Shown here: positions 1 to 11,829 of the stretch, one piece after another
Layout of the letters: every line of letters begins with the position of its first letter
Numbering within the stretch: position 1 is the first letter of the stretch
Origin: Sordaria brevicollis
Taxonomy: Eukaryota > Ascomycota > Sordariomycetes > Sordariales > Sordariaceae
Reading direction: 5' to 3'
Assembly: GCA_033439795.1 (NCBI GenBank)
Contig: JAUTDP010000013.1
Span: 434,001-498,000 of the forward strand
DNA length: 64,000 nucleotides
The notes under the pieces: model-generated
What the model saw: the letters and a program-made list of their open reading frames with translations, nothing else
Told to the model about the DNA's origin: nothing
Databases searched by the model: none
Program-made: the position numbers and the translations under genes

Positions 1-778
1 TGGAGCAGCGGGAGGTTCCTTGGGATTGGGGAATCAGATAGAAACCGAACCCGTCCACCACTCCCCAAACCAAAAGGGTACGTCATATTGACGATAGCAG
101 CTCGAAACTTTTAAAATCAGTTATTTTCCTTTCCCCTCAGCATTTGCACAAGGGGGTCCCGGTCTTACCTGCTGCATTGTAACTGCTTCAGGACCAGCAT
201 CCAACATGGCTCGACCGATAGCAGCTTTGAACAGCTCCGCACAAGGGCCTGGAGCTGCGTGTTGGGTCGTGTTGATGAAGCAGTATCTGTTTTCTACTTG
301 CCAAGTGTTGCAGCTGTCCGTCCAGCCTCTCATCACTCTTGTGTGCCGAATGGATACCTAATGTGGGTTGCTGTCCATCTCGTGTTGTACAGTTTGCTCC
401 AGCTTGGAACAAACAATGCGAGAGCTTCAGATGAAGCATGTGAACGTTTGACAGAACAGGAGTCAGGGTCCAGGGGTAGCCGCTGCGGAGAAGTTAGGTG
501 TTGTCGAAGCTCGTGGGTAGACGGAAGTTTCAGCAAGGTGAAGTCTTGTAAAGTAGCTACAACATGGTGGGGAGGTTGCTGACTTCGCTTATTGTTCACA
601 TCACGTATTGGCTGGATGTTATGTGCTTTCACGCTGGAAATCGGAGATTCATATCCCTGGGATGCATGCCTAGGCAAAACCCAGACGCCATACATTGAAT
701 CTAGATGGCATCAGAACTACAACTGCTAGCTCGAGCGTTACTAAATTCGATGCGTTTCTGGGCTGCCGACTGAGCCGA

Positions 779-1426
779 TTAGCCGAGCCCGCCAGAAAGC
801 GGCATCGAGCAACACGCAGAGGGGAGCTTGACATTGCGTCCTTGCGTCGCTTGCGAGGCATCCTCTTGAGGTCTCTGCAATCGCCGCTTCTCAGTATCAC
901 GGTGGTTGAACAGGTTTATTGCTGTTAGCTTCCTGTTGTGCTGCCTGTGTACTCGCTGGACGTGATCGTTGTCGCGGGGCATTGGAACGACATCTTGGTT
1001 CACTTCCTTCCCGCAAGTTGAACAACTTTGTGCACAGATGGGCCGGAGGATTTGTTCCGGGAAACAGCCAAGAAATGGACAGTGCGTATTGGAAGCATTT
1101 GGGAACATTGACAGGTACATGGTCTGTTGGGGACGCACTAACAATTCCCCAAATCCCATTTCTTTCATGGCTTTGTGGGCCAATGGGGACAGCTCCATGT
1201 CCGATGCCCATGGTAAAATTCCATCGTACCATTTGTTCTCCGCACAGCTTCTCCTCTTTCTGTCCGGTCGTGCTGTCAGCTGTGTGCTCTTGAGGTTGAG
1301 ATCGTGAACCTCTGTGTGCGTGCTTCCAACCTCTTTTTCCAACTTGCAGCTTCGCGAAACTTTGCTAGAAAGACAGCGGATTCTTTTGCGCCTCCCGATG
1401 CGATCAGGAACTATCATAGCAGACAT
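779..1426 (-). CDS. uncertain 215-aa open frame
   Basis: This is an ATG-initiated frame of 215 codons on the minus strand, long for chance in DNA of this composition. The predicted protein is basic, with scattered cysteines (a CxxC in the middle) and no domain that I recognise. It has no obvious membrane segment or signal peptide. Other overlapping frames on both strands are also open, which lowers the weight of this one. It could be a decayed gene, an orphan gene or chance. Transcript data would settle it. Confidence 0.2.
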   Translation of the reverse strand: MSAMIVPDRIGRRKRIRCLSSKVSRSCKLEKEVGSTHTEVHDLNLKSTQLTARPDRKRRSCAENKWYDGILPWASDMELSPLAHKAMKEMGFGELLVRPQQTMYLSMFPNASNTHCPFLGCFPEQILRPICAQSCSTCGKEVNQDVVPMPRDNDHVQRVHRQHNRKLTAINLFNHRDTEKRRLQRPQEDASQATQGRNVKLPSACCSMPLSGGLG

Positions 1427-1527
1427 AAGAGTCTGAGGGCCCAGGTGCCCGGACGAATGGTCCGGTACAATTTGCCTTGAGCTTACATGGTCTGCTTAGC
1501 TGCGTAAGTCTAACTGGTGCACATTAC

Positions 1528-1562
1528 GATGTGCGATGTGCGATGTGCTGCGATGTGCGATA
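1528..1562. repeat. short GATGTGC tandem repeat
   Basis: Four imperfect copies of the heptamer GATGTGC stand in tandem, one interrupted by an extra CTGC. This is a simple repeat with no visible link to a gene. Confidence 0.7.
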
Positions 1563-1859
1563 AACGTGCCGAAAGAGTAGTTGGATTGCTGGTCCTTACT
1601 ACCTAGCAATGCAACGCCAAAAGTGACAATCCTTAATAATGTCGGAGACTTTGCCCGTGGCGATGAAAAAGTGAAAGACTGCAACCGCCAGTGTTTAGTC
1701 TTGGGCGGATTGGAAAATACGAGCCAGACAGAAGGATCCAAGTGGTGGAGTGAGCACTCACAGAATCAATCACACACAACGAACGACGGGAACCTCAAAG
1801 AGGGGAACATGATTGCCAGGTGGAGTGTGGTGGTGCAAGCCTTCGGATGTCCAGGTTCA

Positions 1860-1878
1860 GGTACCTACGGTAGGTACC
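1860..1878. repeat. perfect 9-bp inverted repeat (GGTACCTAC)
   Basis: The arms GGTACCTAC and GTAGGTACC flank a single G and are followed by a short pyrimidine/T run. The arms are perfect. It could form a cruciform or a binding site for a dimeric protein, but nothing nearby tells which. Confidence 0.6.
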
Positions 1879-3784
1879 TTCCCTTTTTTTACAAATAGGA
1901 TTTCAGAATTCCATCATCAGTCGCCATGCGATTGACGTTTTTGGTTCCCGTTCGTAGACCCCACCGTGCCGTGCCTGGCCCGCCCCACCTTCTGCGTCAT
2001 TCTGACTCGAGAGTCGGGTTTATCGATAGCAACGATCGATGCTTTCTCGCATTTTCTCAATCGATTGGGGCGTCTCGCAGCCTCTGAGCCTCTGGGCCCT
2101 CCAAAGCCTCTCCATATTCACCTCTCGGATGGAATTGAGCATGCAATTGATGTCATGCTCTTCGACAATCCTTCGAGAAACCGCAAATCTCGGTGGTCGG
2201 CGGGCCTGTTCATCTTTGGGGTTTGCTCATGATCCCTTGATCTTCCCAACACGTGTGTTGTGTAATATTGGGGATGAATACATTGTCCCGGCGTCAACAT
2301 GAAGAGATTCGTACCGCTGCCAAGTTCGACATTCAGACGTGTCCAAGTGCATGACTGTGGAGTTGCGAACGTTGACAGTTTGATACCATGAATATGCATG
2401 CATGTCATGGAAGGCGACTAACACCTCTAAGCGCCGCCTTAAATGCCAATCGCAGGCGACACTACCTCTACTGTGTACACACCAATTCAATACCTATGTA
2501 TCAAACGGGCTTCCGATATCTTGGATCTTCTCCTGCCCAGCTGGCCCTAAAACTCTTGGAGTGATTCGGAAGTGATCTCGATGGACAATCTAGCCCCCTC
2601 CCATATCGCTCAAGTTTTCGATAATAACGTGCCTCTGACAACAAAAGTGCATATTTAGAGTTGCAAAAACTCCGGTCGGGTTTAGTTAGATCCATTTCCA
2701 TTCTACACTTGCATCCTATAGTTTCTCTACGAACGTCAACCTACAACCCGTTACCTTCTATTAACACCTTCTGCATAAATGGCAACTCAACAGGCCGCAC
2801 ACACACACATACCACAAGAAAAGTTGAGGCGGAATATTTCCATCCACCCACCAGCCTCTGCCACATATAGCACAGACAGAGAGTGACCCAATATTTAACA
2901 GACAACCTCTTGCACCCGGTTTCGGTCCGCATTCCGTGTATGTGAAAAATGGGTAGAACAGTGGTAGACCCCAAGAACATTCGCGATCTTGGCCATCCCA
3001 AACCTTTCCCCGAGATCCTCTTGAAGCGAGCTTTGGACGAGCCAAAGACGGAACGGGAATAACAGTGAGTTCGGCAACACCTGGAATCCTCTCGACAGAC
3101 AACTACTATAGCAAGTAAGCATACTGCACCGCCCCTGCCTCGATGAGTGAGAAGCGTGCGTACGTGTATACTTGCATGGGACATCTCATGGCGGAACACA
3201 TACTCCGCAAGATGGGATAAAAAGAACCAAGTGCAGGTGCCACGTTTTCCCACACTACTTACATATCAGACGAAAACTGTACCTAGGCTGCTCACACCAC
3301 GCGGGAAGTTCTGCTTCCGAGCTTTATTCATCTAATGTCGCGAGGTCACGGGAATCCGCGCGGCGGCGATTACCTGTAAAGGTCCTTGCGCGATCGATTC
3401 ACGGCAAACTGGTGCGCTATATACAGTACCGTCAACTGCCGAATTTTTTTCTGGGTGGCGGAAACCTAAAAAAGTTTTGGGAGTGACACACGGTCGTGTA
3501 ACGTGCCTGTCCGTGGACGTGCGGGTTTGGGGCTTTCGCGCCCTGTCGCATTCGTCCTCTTTGGTTTTCGTGTCTTTGTGACAGACAAACCTGGTTGTCG
3601 CCTTCTGGTTCTGCGATGGGAAACCTGACCGTGGGGCGAAAAAGAAGATCGAGTCAGGAAGCTAGAGAGGCCACAAAAAAGACCAGGAAGAAAGCATACG
3701 AACCCAGAGGAGAATAGAAAAGACAGGAAAAGACCAAAAGAATAGAACCAAAAAAAAGATGATGTTGTTGAACATCGGGAATTG

Positions 3785-3857
3785 AGCCCGACGTGGGGGT
3801 CGAACCCACAACCTTGAGATTAAGAGTCTCACGCTCTACCGATTGAGCTAGCCGGGC
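3785..3857 (-). tRNA. tRNA-Lys (CUU anticodon)
   Basis: The minus strand reads as a 73-nt cloverleaf starting GCCCGGCTAGCTC. It has a 7-bp acceptor stem with one G-U pair, the A-box type D arm with GGTAGAG, anticodon loop CTCTTAA with CTT in the anticodon position, and a T arm with GGTTCGACCCC. There is no intron. On the transcribed strand a run of eight T lies about 30 nt downstream (complement of 3750-3757) and can serve as the Pol III terminator. The gene is 477 bp from the end of the Copia retrotransposon at 4335. Confidence 0.96.
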
Positions 3858-4329
3858 AGCTGAATTGAGCTGCCGTGATTGGTTGATGCCGAGCGTCGGA
3901 GAAAGGCTCTATATTCTCCCACACACACTTCAAAACAGAATAGTAGAGTTCAAGCTTTGTATTCCTCCCTCGGTTAGTTTGCTCGTTTCTTATTAAAGGA
4001 TAACAAGAATTAACAAGTGAGGAAGTATTTATATTTTGCTATTTTCAATTTTCTATAAGTTAAGGGAGGATAAATGTATTTTCTACGGAAATATCCTTTG
4101 TCGCTTTGTAACCAGAACCAAATTATCGAGATATAATAATGTTCATTGCGTTTAACATCACAACTAGAGTGGAAGGGTTGCATGATGTCAAATGCATTTG
4201 TTGGACGTAACGGAAAACCAAACTTTTTGAACTATCACAAGCATTTAGAAAGCAATAGGAATAGGAAAACGACTTCAGAAGTAACATATCCGCTTTATTA
4301 AAAGCAGCAACAAACTTCGGTACTACAAA
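3858..4329. other. spacer between tRNA-Lys and the Copia insertion
   Basis: The spacer is moderately AT-rich but not heavily RIP-mutated: CpA and TpG are still present. No gene is seen. It ends with AGAAC (4330-4334), which is the left target-site duplication of the Copia element. It is the upstream (5') flank of the minus-strand tRNA-Lys gene. Confidence 0.6.
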
Positions 4330-4334
4330 AGAAC

Positions 4335-4652
4335 TATCGGAAACACTATTAGGGGTAATAAAAGGTCTATTGAGGTAACCAAGTAGATTGACTTGAAGAG
4401 GTCTAAAGAGTCTCTATTAAATTAATCCCTATTAAACGAAGGAGCTCAAGGGTCTATATACAAATCTATAAACTAAAGCATTACGTCTTCCTAAAACTAC
4501 TATTAAATAAAGTTATTCCCTTAGTCTAGGACTAACGCACAGAGCTACAACTATAACGTTAGAATCGTTTAGAACAAATTAAAATTAATTAAAGGTTACA
4601 ATACCACCTATAATCCCTATATATAATAGATATAATATTAAGTTTTCCGATA
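4335..4652 (-). repeat. Copia LTR, left copy (3' LTR of the element)
   Basis: This 318-nt repeat aligns along its whole length with 34005-34322. Most differences are C/T or G/A transitions. Its outer (left) part is less mutated than its inner end. Confidence 0.92.
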
Positions 4653-4949
4653 TACCCCTTCAATTACAAACATTAAAATAAAATTAGAATAATAGAAAAA
4701 ACCGTAAATAGAATATAAAAAGACCCATTTTTAATTTTAGAAATTTTATTCCTTATTTTCGATTATATTTAAATTTAATAATAGCCTTTTATTTCGGGAA
4801 CCTCATAAGGCTCGAAAAAATTTTATACCTAATATTTCCTAAAATTTAATATATTTATTAATAATTAAAACCTTTATTATTCTATCCGCTAATATTTTTT
4901 TTATTTCCTTATAATCGATTTTAATTATCCCCCTTTTAATTTCGTAACG

Positions 4950-5226
4950 AACCTAATAATTATAAATATTAACGTACCGGAATTTGATATTAATTTAGGT
5001 ATTCTTTATATAATAAACCGAATAATTTAAATATTATTATATAAAGCCGTAAATATTAGATTAATAAAGTTAATAAATTATAAAATTAAATAAACGGTAA
5101 AAATAATTTCCTTAATTACTAAATTTAAAGAGAGTAATTCTATTTCTATTATTAAAATCATAATTATTACCTATTTAATTACGCCCTATTAAATAGAATT
5201 ACTAAAAACTTTAATTATAAAGCCTT
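4950..5226 (-). pseudogene. Copia RNase H domain, RIP-inactivated
   Basis: Read on the minus strand and ignoring stop codons, this segment keeps the layout of a Copia RNase H. A GFIIKVF start is followed by IEIELLSL (from the STEAELLSL motif), then YNNIQIIRF where functional copies have CDNxQTIR, then GTLIFI for the RHVDI motif. The C-to-Y and D-to-N changes are G-to-A transitions. Many stop codons come from CAA/CAG/TGG codons. There is no coding potential left. Confidence 0.75.
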
Positions 5227-8200
5227 AGGAATTCTTTTAATTTACCCTATTATCGGTAAACGAAGTATTAGAAGCAATTTCTAATATATTATTACCCTTA
5301 AAAATTAAGTAAAGATTACGAATGATATAGAAATAATATAATATTTTATTTACTACTTTAGAGTAATTTAAATTAGGATTATAAAAATAATAAATTAATC
5401 GATTTACGGCGAATATAGCGTTTAATCGAATAATAATAATAGCGTAAAGAATAAATCCTACTTTAATTTAATAATTGTAAATAGTTTTGCCTGTTATTTT
5501 ATTTTTAAAAGGTACTAATTCTCGAACGGCTATAAGGATAAAAATTATACGTTTATTAATAGCGAATTAATAAATCTTTTTAATATAAAAACGTTAAAAT
5601 AATTAAATTTTATATTTAGCGCGGTCCTTAATTATTTCGATATTTAGAAACTATTAAAGATCCTCTCTTTTTATAAAATAATAACGTTACTTCAATTCCT
5701 TTATATATCGACGAATTTCCTTTTAACGGTATTTTAAATAAATAAAAATTATATTATTAATATAATAGAAGACGTAAATACCGTTTCTAATAAGAATATA
5801 GGGCTTTTCCGGTATAGGTAAAAAGCCGATATTTAAAAAAGTATTAATAAATTTTTATTACTAAAGTAACGGTAATCTCCTCAATCCGTATAAATCCTTT
5901 TTAATAAGTAAAACCTTTCCCGGTTTCTAATAATTTTATAATATTTATATATAAACGATTTCGAAACGAGTATTTTACTAAAATAGAAATATATATTTTT
6001 TCACTAACCTTTTATTATCAATTTCTTCGTACAATTAGCTTTACTTTAACCTTTTTGAATTTCCCGTTTTTATAGAATTTATAAACGTAAATTTATATGT
6101 AATTAAAAATTTATTTCCTTTTAAGTTTAGGCTTATTAAAATTAATTTCTAATTAAATATATAGATTTTTGTAATCATTGAAATAATTTTACTTTATTTC
6201 GAAAAATTATTAACGAAGGAAGTAATCCTTAAAATCGCTATATTATTTAGGAATTGGCGGCAAATTATACTTATAAATAGTATAAAACTTATTATTTTTA
6301 AATAACCTTTTAAATTAGGCCTTCGTCATAATATCGCCTTTATATAGAGTAATAGGCTAATAAAAACGATTAATATTAAAAGTTAATTTTTAAAGTATAA
6401 AGCCTTCGTTATTTTTTATTCGAATTTAAGTTTTTAGAGTAAACTAATAAAAATAATAAAGGAAGAAGAATATTGAATAGAATTAAGTAATTAAAAATAT
6501 AATTTATTTTTATTTTTTTAAACGTATTTAATTATTTTAACTTATATTCCTCTTTTTAATTTAAATCCTTAATAGGTTTAAATTAAAATAAATTGCCGGA
6601 GAAATTTTCTTAAATATTCGAATCTTTAATATTAATTCGACTTCCTATAAATAAAAATTCAATAAAACTTTAATTAACCCTTTTAAATAAATCGGCAAAT
6701 TAATCGGAAGAAATATAAAAAGATTTTTATTCCTTAATTAAATTTAAAGGAAATTTCGAATATTTATTAAATATAATTCTTCGAATATTAATAATTTAAT
6801 TCGTAATTAAATTCTAAATACAATAAATAATTATAGAAATGTATTTAATAAAATAATTCATTTATATTTTAAATTAAAATTTATTTAATTAATTTTACTT
6901 AAATTAAGCAAACTTCATTATAACGTAAACCTTATACCTATAAACTCTTAAATAACCTAAATCTAATTTACGAAAAGTAGTAAAACCTCGTCGTTAAGTA
7001 ATAATAATATAAAAACGCTTATATAAGCATTTTTAATCGTTAAAAAACTTTAATAACCGGTTAAAAAGGTAAACGGCGGTTAAATAAACCTTTAACTAAA
7101 GAAATAAAGGAAATTTCGAATTATTTATTATAGTAATACCTTTTTCTTTAATAATACCCCTAAATTTTTCCGCCCTACTATTTTAAACCTATATATTAAG
7201 AATATAGGGTTTAATTTTAATCCCTTTAATTATAAATTATAAAGTAATTACGAACGCTTTAATAATTTTATTATTATATTTAAAATATTTTAAAGTAACC
7301 GAATAATAATTTTCGAAAATTACGAATTGGTCGCGAAATATAATAAGGAGAGAAGTTATATTTTTATTATTTAAATAATAATCCTATATATAGTTAATAT
7401 ATTAATAAGTAAATAATATTACGCTCGTTTCCCTATTAGCGCTAATAAATTTAAAATTAAAAAAGTCGATAACGATCCGCTTTCTTAACCTATTATTACG
7501 GTTTTTAACCTTTCGACGGATTTAATATTTAATTTTTACTATAATATAATCGTTATATTTTATTATTCTTCGGCGCGCTTTTAATTTTAGCGCTATTAAT
7601 ATTATATAAATAGGATAGGATTTGTAGGCTGTAGTAACCGAAGTATTAATATTAAATTCGACCGTTTCGGTAAGTATTGTAACGATTAAGTAATAAGTCG
7701 CGATATTAATTTCAATGCGTAAAGAATAACGATTGCGTTTTAAAAAAGGGTAAATCTTCAAGAATAATTTAATTTAATTATATTAATAACCGATAAAAAA
7801 GTATATTATTATAATAATGAAAATAATTATTAAATAATTTATAATTTTAATAAAGGCTTTATTATTAAAATAATTATAGAAAAATTGAATTCGTAGCGAA
7901 TTTAAGAATAAAGGTAATATTTTTAAATCGAAGCCGTTTAAATCCTTTTTTGCTTTTAATAATAATATCGATTATTTTAAATACTTTAATAGGAATAGTA
8001 GAATTTCTAACCTAAAGGAATTCGCTATAAAGAGCTTTTCGAAAATTAGAGAAACGAATAATTTAATTAAAAATATATAATAAACTTCCCGAATCGAAAA
8101 GAATTTAATTTTTGAGCGGATAAATAATATTATCGTTCGGTTAAAGGGTAATAATAAATACTATTTTATAAACCCCTCTTTATTCCCCTAATAAAGTAGA

Positions 8201-8703
8201 TAAATTAATTAATTAATTTAATTCGTTAATTCCCTTATTAATTTTTGTATTATTAATATAAAAATTCTTATTTTAATTAATAAATTTCTTCTTAAGGAAT
8301 TTACGATATTTTTTATAATTGCGCCGGAATTTTTTATTATTTTAAAAGCGTTTTTTAACCTCCTTTTTAATATCTTCGTCTCCGGATTAATTAAATTTAT
8401 AAAATTAAAAATAAAAATACTAATATCATTTATATAAATAATAACCGCGATTATAAATTAAATAACGAATATTACCCCTAATTAATTTATTAATATCGGT
8501 TTTTTTACGTTTAGAAGGTTTATTTTCCTTTAAAATAAATCTTTACTTATTTTAAGCGTAGAAACCGGTTTTTTATTTAATTAACGTACGAATTTAGGTA
8601 ATATTAATCGTAATAATCGTTATAACTTCGTCGGTAGCGTTATATTTTTTAAAATTACTAAAAATTATATAGAAATCGAAATTATTACGACTAAACTTTG
8701 TAG

Positions 8704-8949
8704 TGTAATGGGCTGGCGCCTAGGGATCAGATGCTCGGTTCTGTCGGCCCAGTCTGGGCCTGCACGCCCAGTCTAGTCCTCGGACCGAGCTTCCCTAGCA
8801 GGCCTCCCCGCATAGGCCACTTATTTATTCCAATACTTAGCCGGGCCCCAAACCTTTTAGATATATAAACTCTCCTCTTTTCTCTCTTATTTACAATCTC
8901 ATTTCTGTTCTACCCCTACTACCGTACCAGACCCAATAAACCCGTAACA
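8704..8949 (+). repeat. 5' LTR of gag-only element
   Basis: This 246-nt LTR is GC-rich and still has many CpA/TpG sites, so RIP was mild here. Its partner at the right is more mutated. The end CGTAACA derives from CGTGACA by comparison with the other copy. Confidence 0.9.
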
Positions 8950-9169
8950 TATTGTAAACCCTCTCTTCAACTCTTTCCAAAACGTACGATTACCTGAAAA
9001 ACCCTTAACAACCGTTATTTTTATAGAATTTTTTTTCTTCTTTTTACTATATCTATTTTTTAGGCCCAGAACGCTAGCGAGCGTCAATAGCAATTCGCTA
9101 TCTCGATTAATACCCTTATTAACAAAATCGCTACCTTTAAAGCCGCCCAAGTTACGCCCCCGCCGCCGC

Positions 9170-9760
9170 TACTATAGCCTTAATTAAAATAATCCTTCCC
9201 TTATTTCGATAAATTTATAGGGCAAATTAAAAACGTAGATTCGTAGATTTATAACATAGAAGTTAAATTCTATATAAACGGTTATACTATTAGAAACGGT
9301 AATTTAAAAGCCTAATTTTACTACTTCTATTCTAACCTTTTACCCTCTATTAAAACGGAACTCCTCCCTTTTACTAAACTCTTAGCTAATCGCTACCTTA
9401 TTTTATTTTTAAAGAATATTTGTACCGATTACGGTGATCCGAATATAAAAAAACGGGTAAGGATATAATTCTACGAAACGTTATAAAATAACCGTAAGGA
9501 TATTAAAAAATATATCTTTCGCTTTAATAATTTATTTTATAAAGCCGAAACTTCGATGTAATTAAAATGGGCTAAATTAATAATTTTTAAGAGTAATTTT
9601 AACGACGATTAAAAAAAACGGTTATAAGATTGGATAAATATTCTAAATTCTTCGTTCTAAGAATTTTAAAAATTTCTTCAGCGTTTTAATAATAACGATT
9701 ATTTTTTTAGGGGTAAGGTTATAGTAAATAGTATTAATACCGAGAACCCTATAATTATTA
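9170..9760 (+). pseudogene. Gag (retrotransposon capsid-type) remnant of the gag-only element
   Basis: Ignoring stops, one plus-strand frame gives a Gag-like chain. It has FDKFIGQIKN, an YINGYTIRNGNLKA segment, then DYGDPN (from FGDPN), then DIKKYIFRFNNLFYKAE and ending in a W-K-R-L helix. This is the layout of the Ty3-type 'retrotrans_gag' family. I found no clear zinc knuckle behind it. Stop codons are TAA/TAG at former CAA/CAG/TGG positions, as RIP produces. Confidence 0.65.
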
Positions 9761-10629
9761 ACGCTATAAAAATAGGAATAAAGAAGGGAAGTAGCGGTTT
9801 ATTTATAGGGCCGTTTTCGCTAATTTCTATAAAATAGCGTTAAATTTAGAAGAAGGAAAGGAAATATACCGGCTACGGGTCCTTTACCTATTAGTAGAAG
9901 AATTACCCGCTCTATAAAGGGAAAGGTAAGCCTATACGGCTATAAAGTATTACCGTTATCGAATCGGTTAGGGATTCGGATAATAATAATAAAATTTATA
10001 AAAAATACGAAAATCGCCTCTAGACGTAGAAATTGGCCCGGAAATACCGTATTAGGGCTAAAGGGGGTTAATACTTTTACTTCCCTATTTAATTCTAATA
10101 ATAACGATAATCTTTATTTATAATAATATAAATTATAATAGGCTATAATTTATAACTATTATAAAGGGGGATAGCGTTATAGCCTTTTTAATAAATATAA
10201 ACCGTTAATAATTATATTAAAATTTATATTCGAAGCCCTAATATTACACTAATTTAGTTAGGGAGGCCGTGGGGACGCCAATTATATATTTAAAATTTAG
10301 GATAACGTTCGCTATAACTTTTTAATAATAAAATTAAATAGGGATTTTTACGTATAGATAAAAAGCTCTATAAAGGACCGACGGGTCTATAGACGTAGCG
10401 TATATATAGATATAAGGTATTGCGATATTATAGTTCCCGGGGATTCTATATTTAGGACGAGGTATATAGGTAATATTAACTATAGCCTTACTTTATATTT
10501 TTTTTTATTTCCTTTTTCAATTATTCTGTACGAGTATTTAATTTGGGAGTATTCGAATAATATCTCTACGGTATAGGTTTCTTCCTATATACTAGTTTTT
10601 AAGCTAGGAGGGGAGGAGTAGGGGGGTAA

Positions 10630-10875
10630 TATAATAGGTTGGCGCCTAAGGATTAAATATTCGGTTTTATCGGCCTAGTCTAGGCTTATACGCCCAATCT
10701 AATCCTCGGACCGAGCTTCCCTAGCAGGCCTCCCCGTATAAGCTACTTATTTATTCCAATACTTAATTAGGCCCTAGACCTTTTGGGTCTGCAGGCTCTC
10801 CTCTTCTCTCTCTTATCTACAATTTCAATTCTATTCCACCCCTACTGCCGTGCCAGACCCAGTAGACTCGTGATA
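10630..10875 (+). repeat. 3' LTR of gag-only element
   Basis: This is the 246-nt partner of 8704-8949. It begins TATAATAGG, the RIP form of TGTAATGGG, and ends GTGATA. Its left half is more heavily mutated than the 5' LTR. A polypurine tract ending GGGGGGTAA lies directly upstream. Confidence 0.9.
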
Positions 10876-11448
10876 TATAGTAATAATAAATAATAATTTA
10901 AATATCGATGAGGTTATAATTATAAATTAAACGATTTTTAATAAATTACTCTAAAGTTATTAAATTAAATAAAAAAGTATTGGTTTTGAAATTTAATTCA
11001 ATTAATTGAAATATTTAATTTCAAAATTTAACGTTATTACCGGCGAAGGTTTTACGGACGTTAAGGTCGTAAATATTCTCCTTTCGGTCGTTCTTATATA
11101 TTTCCTTACCGTTTATAATAAAATTAATAAAAGTAATATATAAATTAGTAATTTATTCGGTAATAGACTAAAAAGTATTAATTATTATAATAAATTGAAT
11201 AAAATTATAGATTAAAGTACTATTTTGTAGTCTTACTATATAGTTTTAAGTAATATTAATCCGGTTTCGAATTTATTAAATAAAAAGGTAATTACTTATA
11301 AAAGCTTTAATTAAATTAAGAGGAATTAATTCTAATTCTTTGAAATAGTTGAATATTTTGTAATTTATAACTAATCCGTAGAAATCGTTCTCCTATTCCT
11401 TATATTTCTTAATATTATTAAAATAAGGACGAAAGATTTTAGTAATAG

Positions 11449-11714
11449 TGTCACGGCGCTGGCGGACAGGGTCGTCCCGGTACGAAGGTACGAGACACCT
11501 AGTCCGACGGTTCGGTTATCGCTCGGCGGTCACCTATCAAAGGTTGACCGTACCGGCGCACGTAATAACGTGTCTCTTCCGCGCCCAGGTATAAAACCCT
11601 GGCGCGGGGCGCGCCCTTTACCTGTTTTTTCTTTTCTTCTTTATTTTGTAATTTTATAATAGACTTAAATTTAATGTATTAAATTTATTTCTCGTAATTA
11701 CGTCGTTTATAATA
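11449..11714 (+). repeat. Gypsy A 5' LTR
   Basis: This 266-nt LTR has a GC-rich core that stayed nearly unmutated. It contains a TATA box (TATAAAA, 11590-11596) followed by CCCTGGCGCGGGGCGCGCCC, which is identical in the other copy and is the likely promoter core. Confidence 0.92.
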
Positions 11715-11829
11715 ATTATAAAATTATTTCTTAATATATTAACGAAATATTTATATATCCTAAATTTATTTATTAATTAAAATAATTATAATATATACCC
11801 TCGTAATTAATTATAATAACGTATACCCC

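Larger units (their letters stand above)
1..3784. other. gene-poor left flank
   Basis: Base composition is ordinary and clearly different from the AT-rich block to the right. Several open frames exist on both strands but none has recognisable domains, a convincing intron set or neighbours in frame. A 37-codon frame starting with ATG at 2949 has gene-like codon choice but stops at once. I see no rRNA and no transposon signature. The stretch may hold non-coding transcripts, or UTRs of a gene lying outside the window. Confidence 0.5.
8704..10875 (+). mobile_element. gag-only LTR retrotransposon inserted in Copia
   Basis: Identical-length LTRs (246 nt) at 8704-8949 and 10630-10875 enclose only 1,680 bp. 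The target-site duplication is TGTAG (8699-8703) and TATAG (10876-10880), a single G-to-A difference. A long polypurine tract (10603-10629) precedes the right LTR, which fixes plus orientation. The interior encodes a Gag-like protein, but I find no protease, reverse transcriptase or integrase. It would need enzymes in trans. It resembles the 'TR-GAG' type of non-autonomous element known from plants, although I cannot tie it to a named family. Confidence 0.85.

Noticed and set aside
1860..1878. intrinsic (bacterial-type) terminator at the palindrome followed by T-run
   Set aside because: The window is eukaryotic nuclear DNA, where such terminators do not operate.
8899..9150. 83-codon minus-strand frame in the gag-only element
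   Set aside because: It is antisense to the LTR end and the start of gag; no domain is seen.
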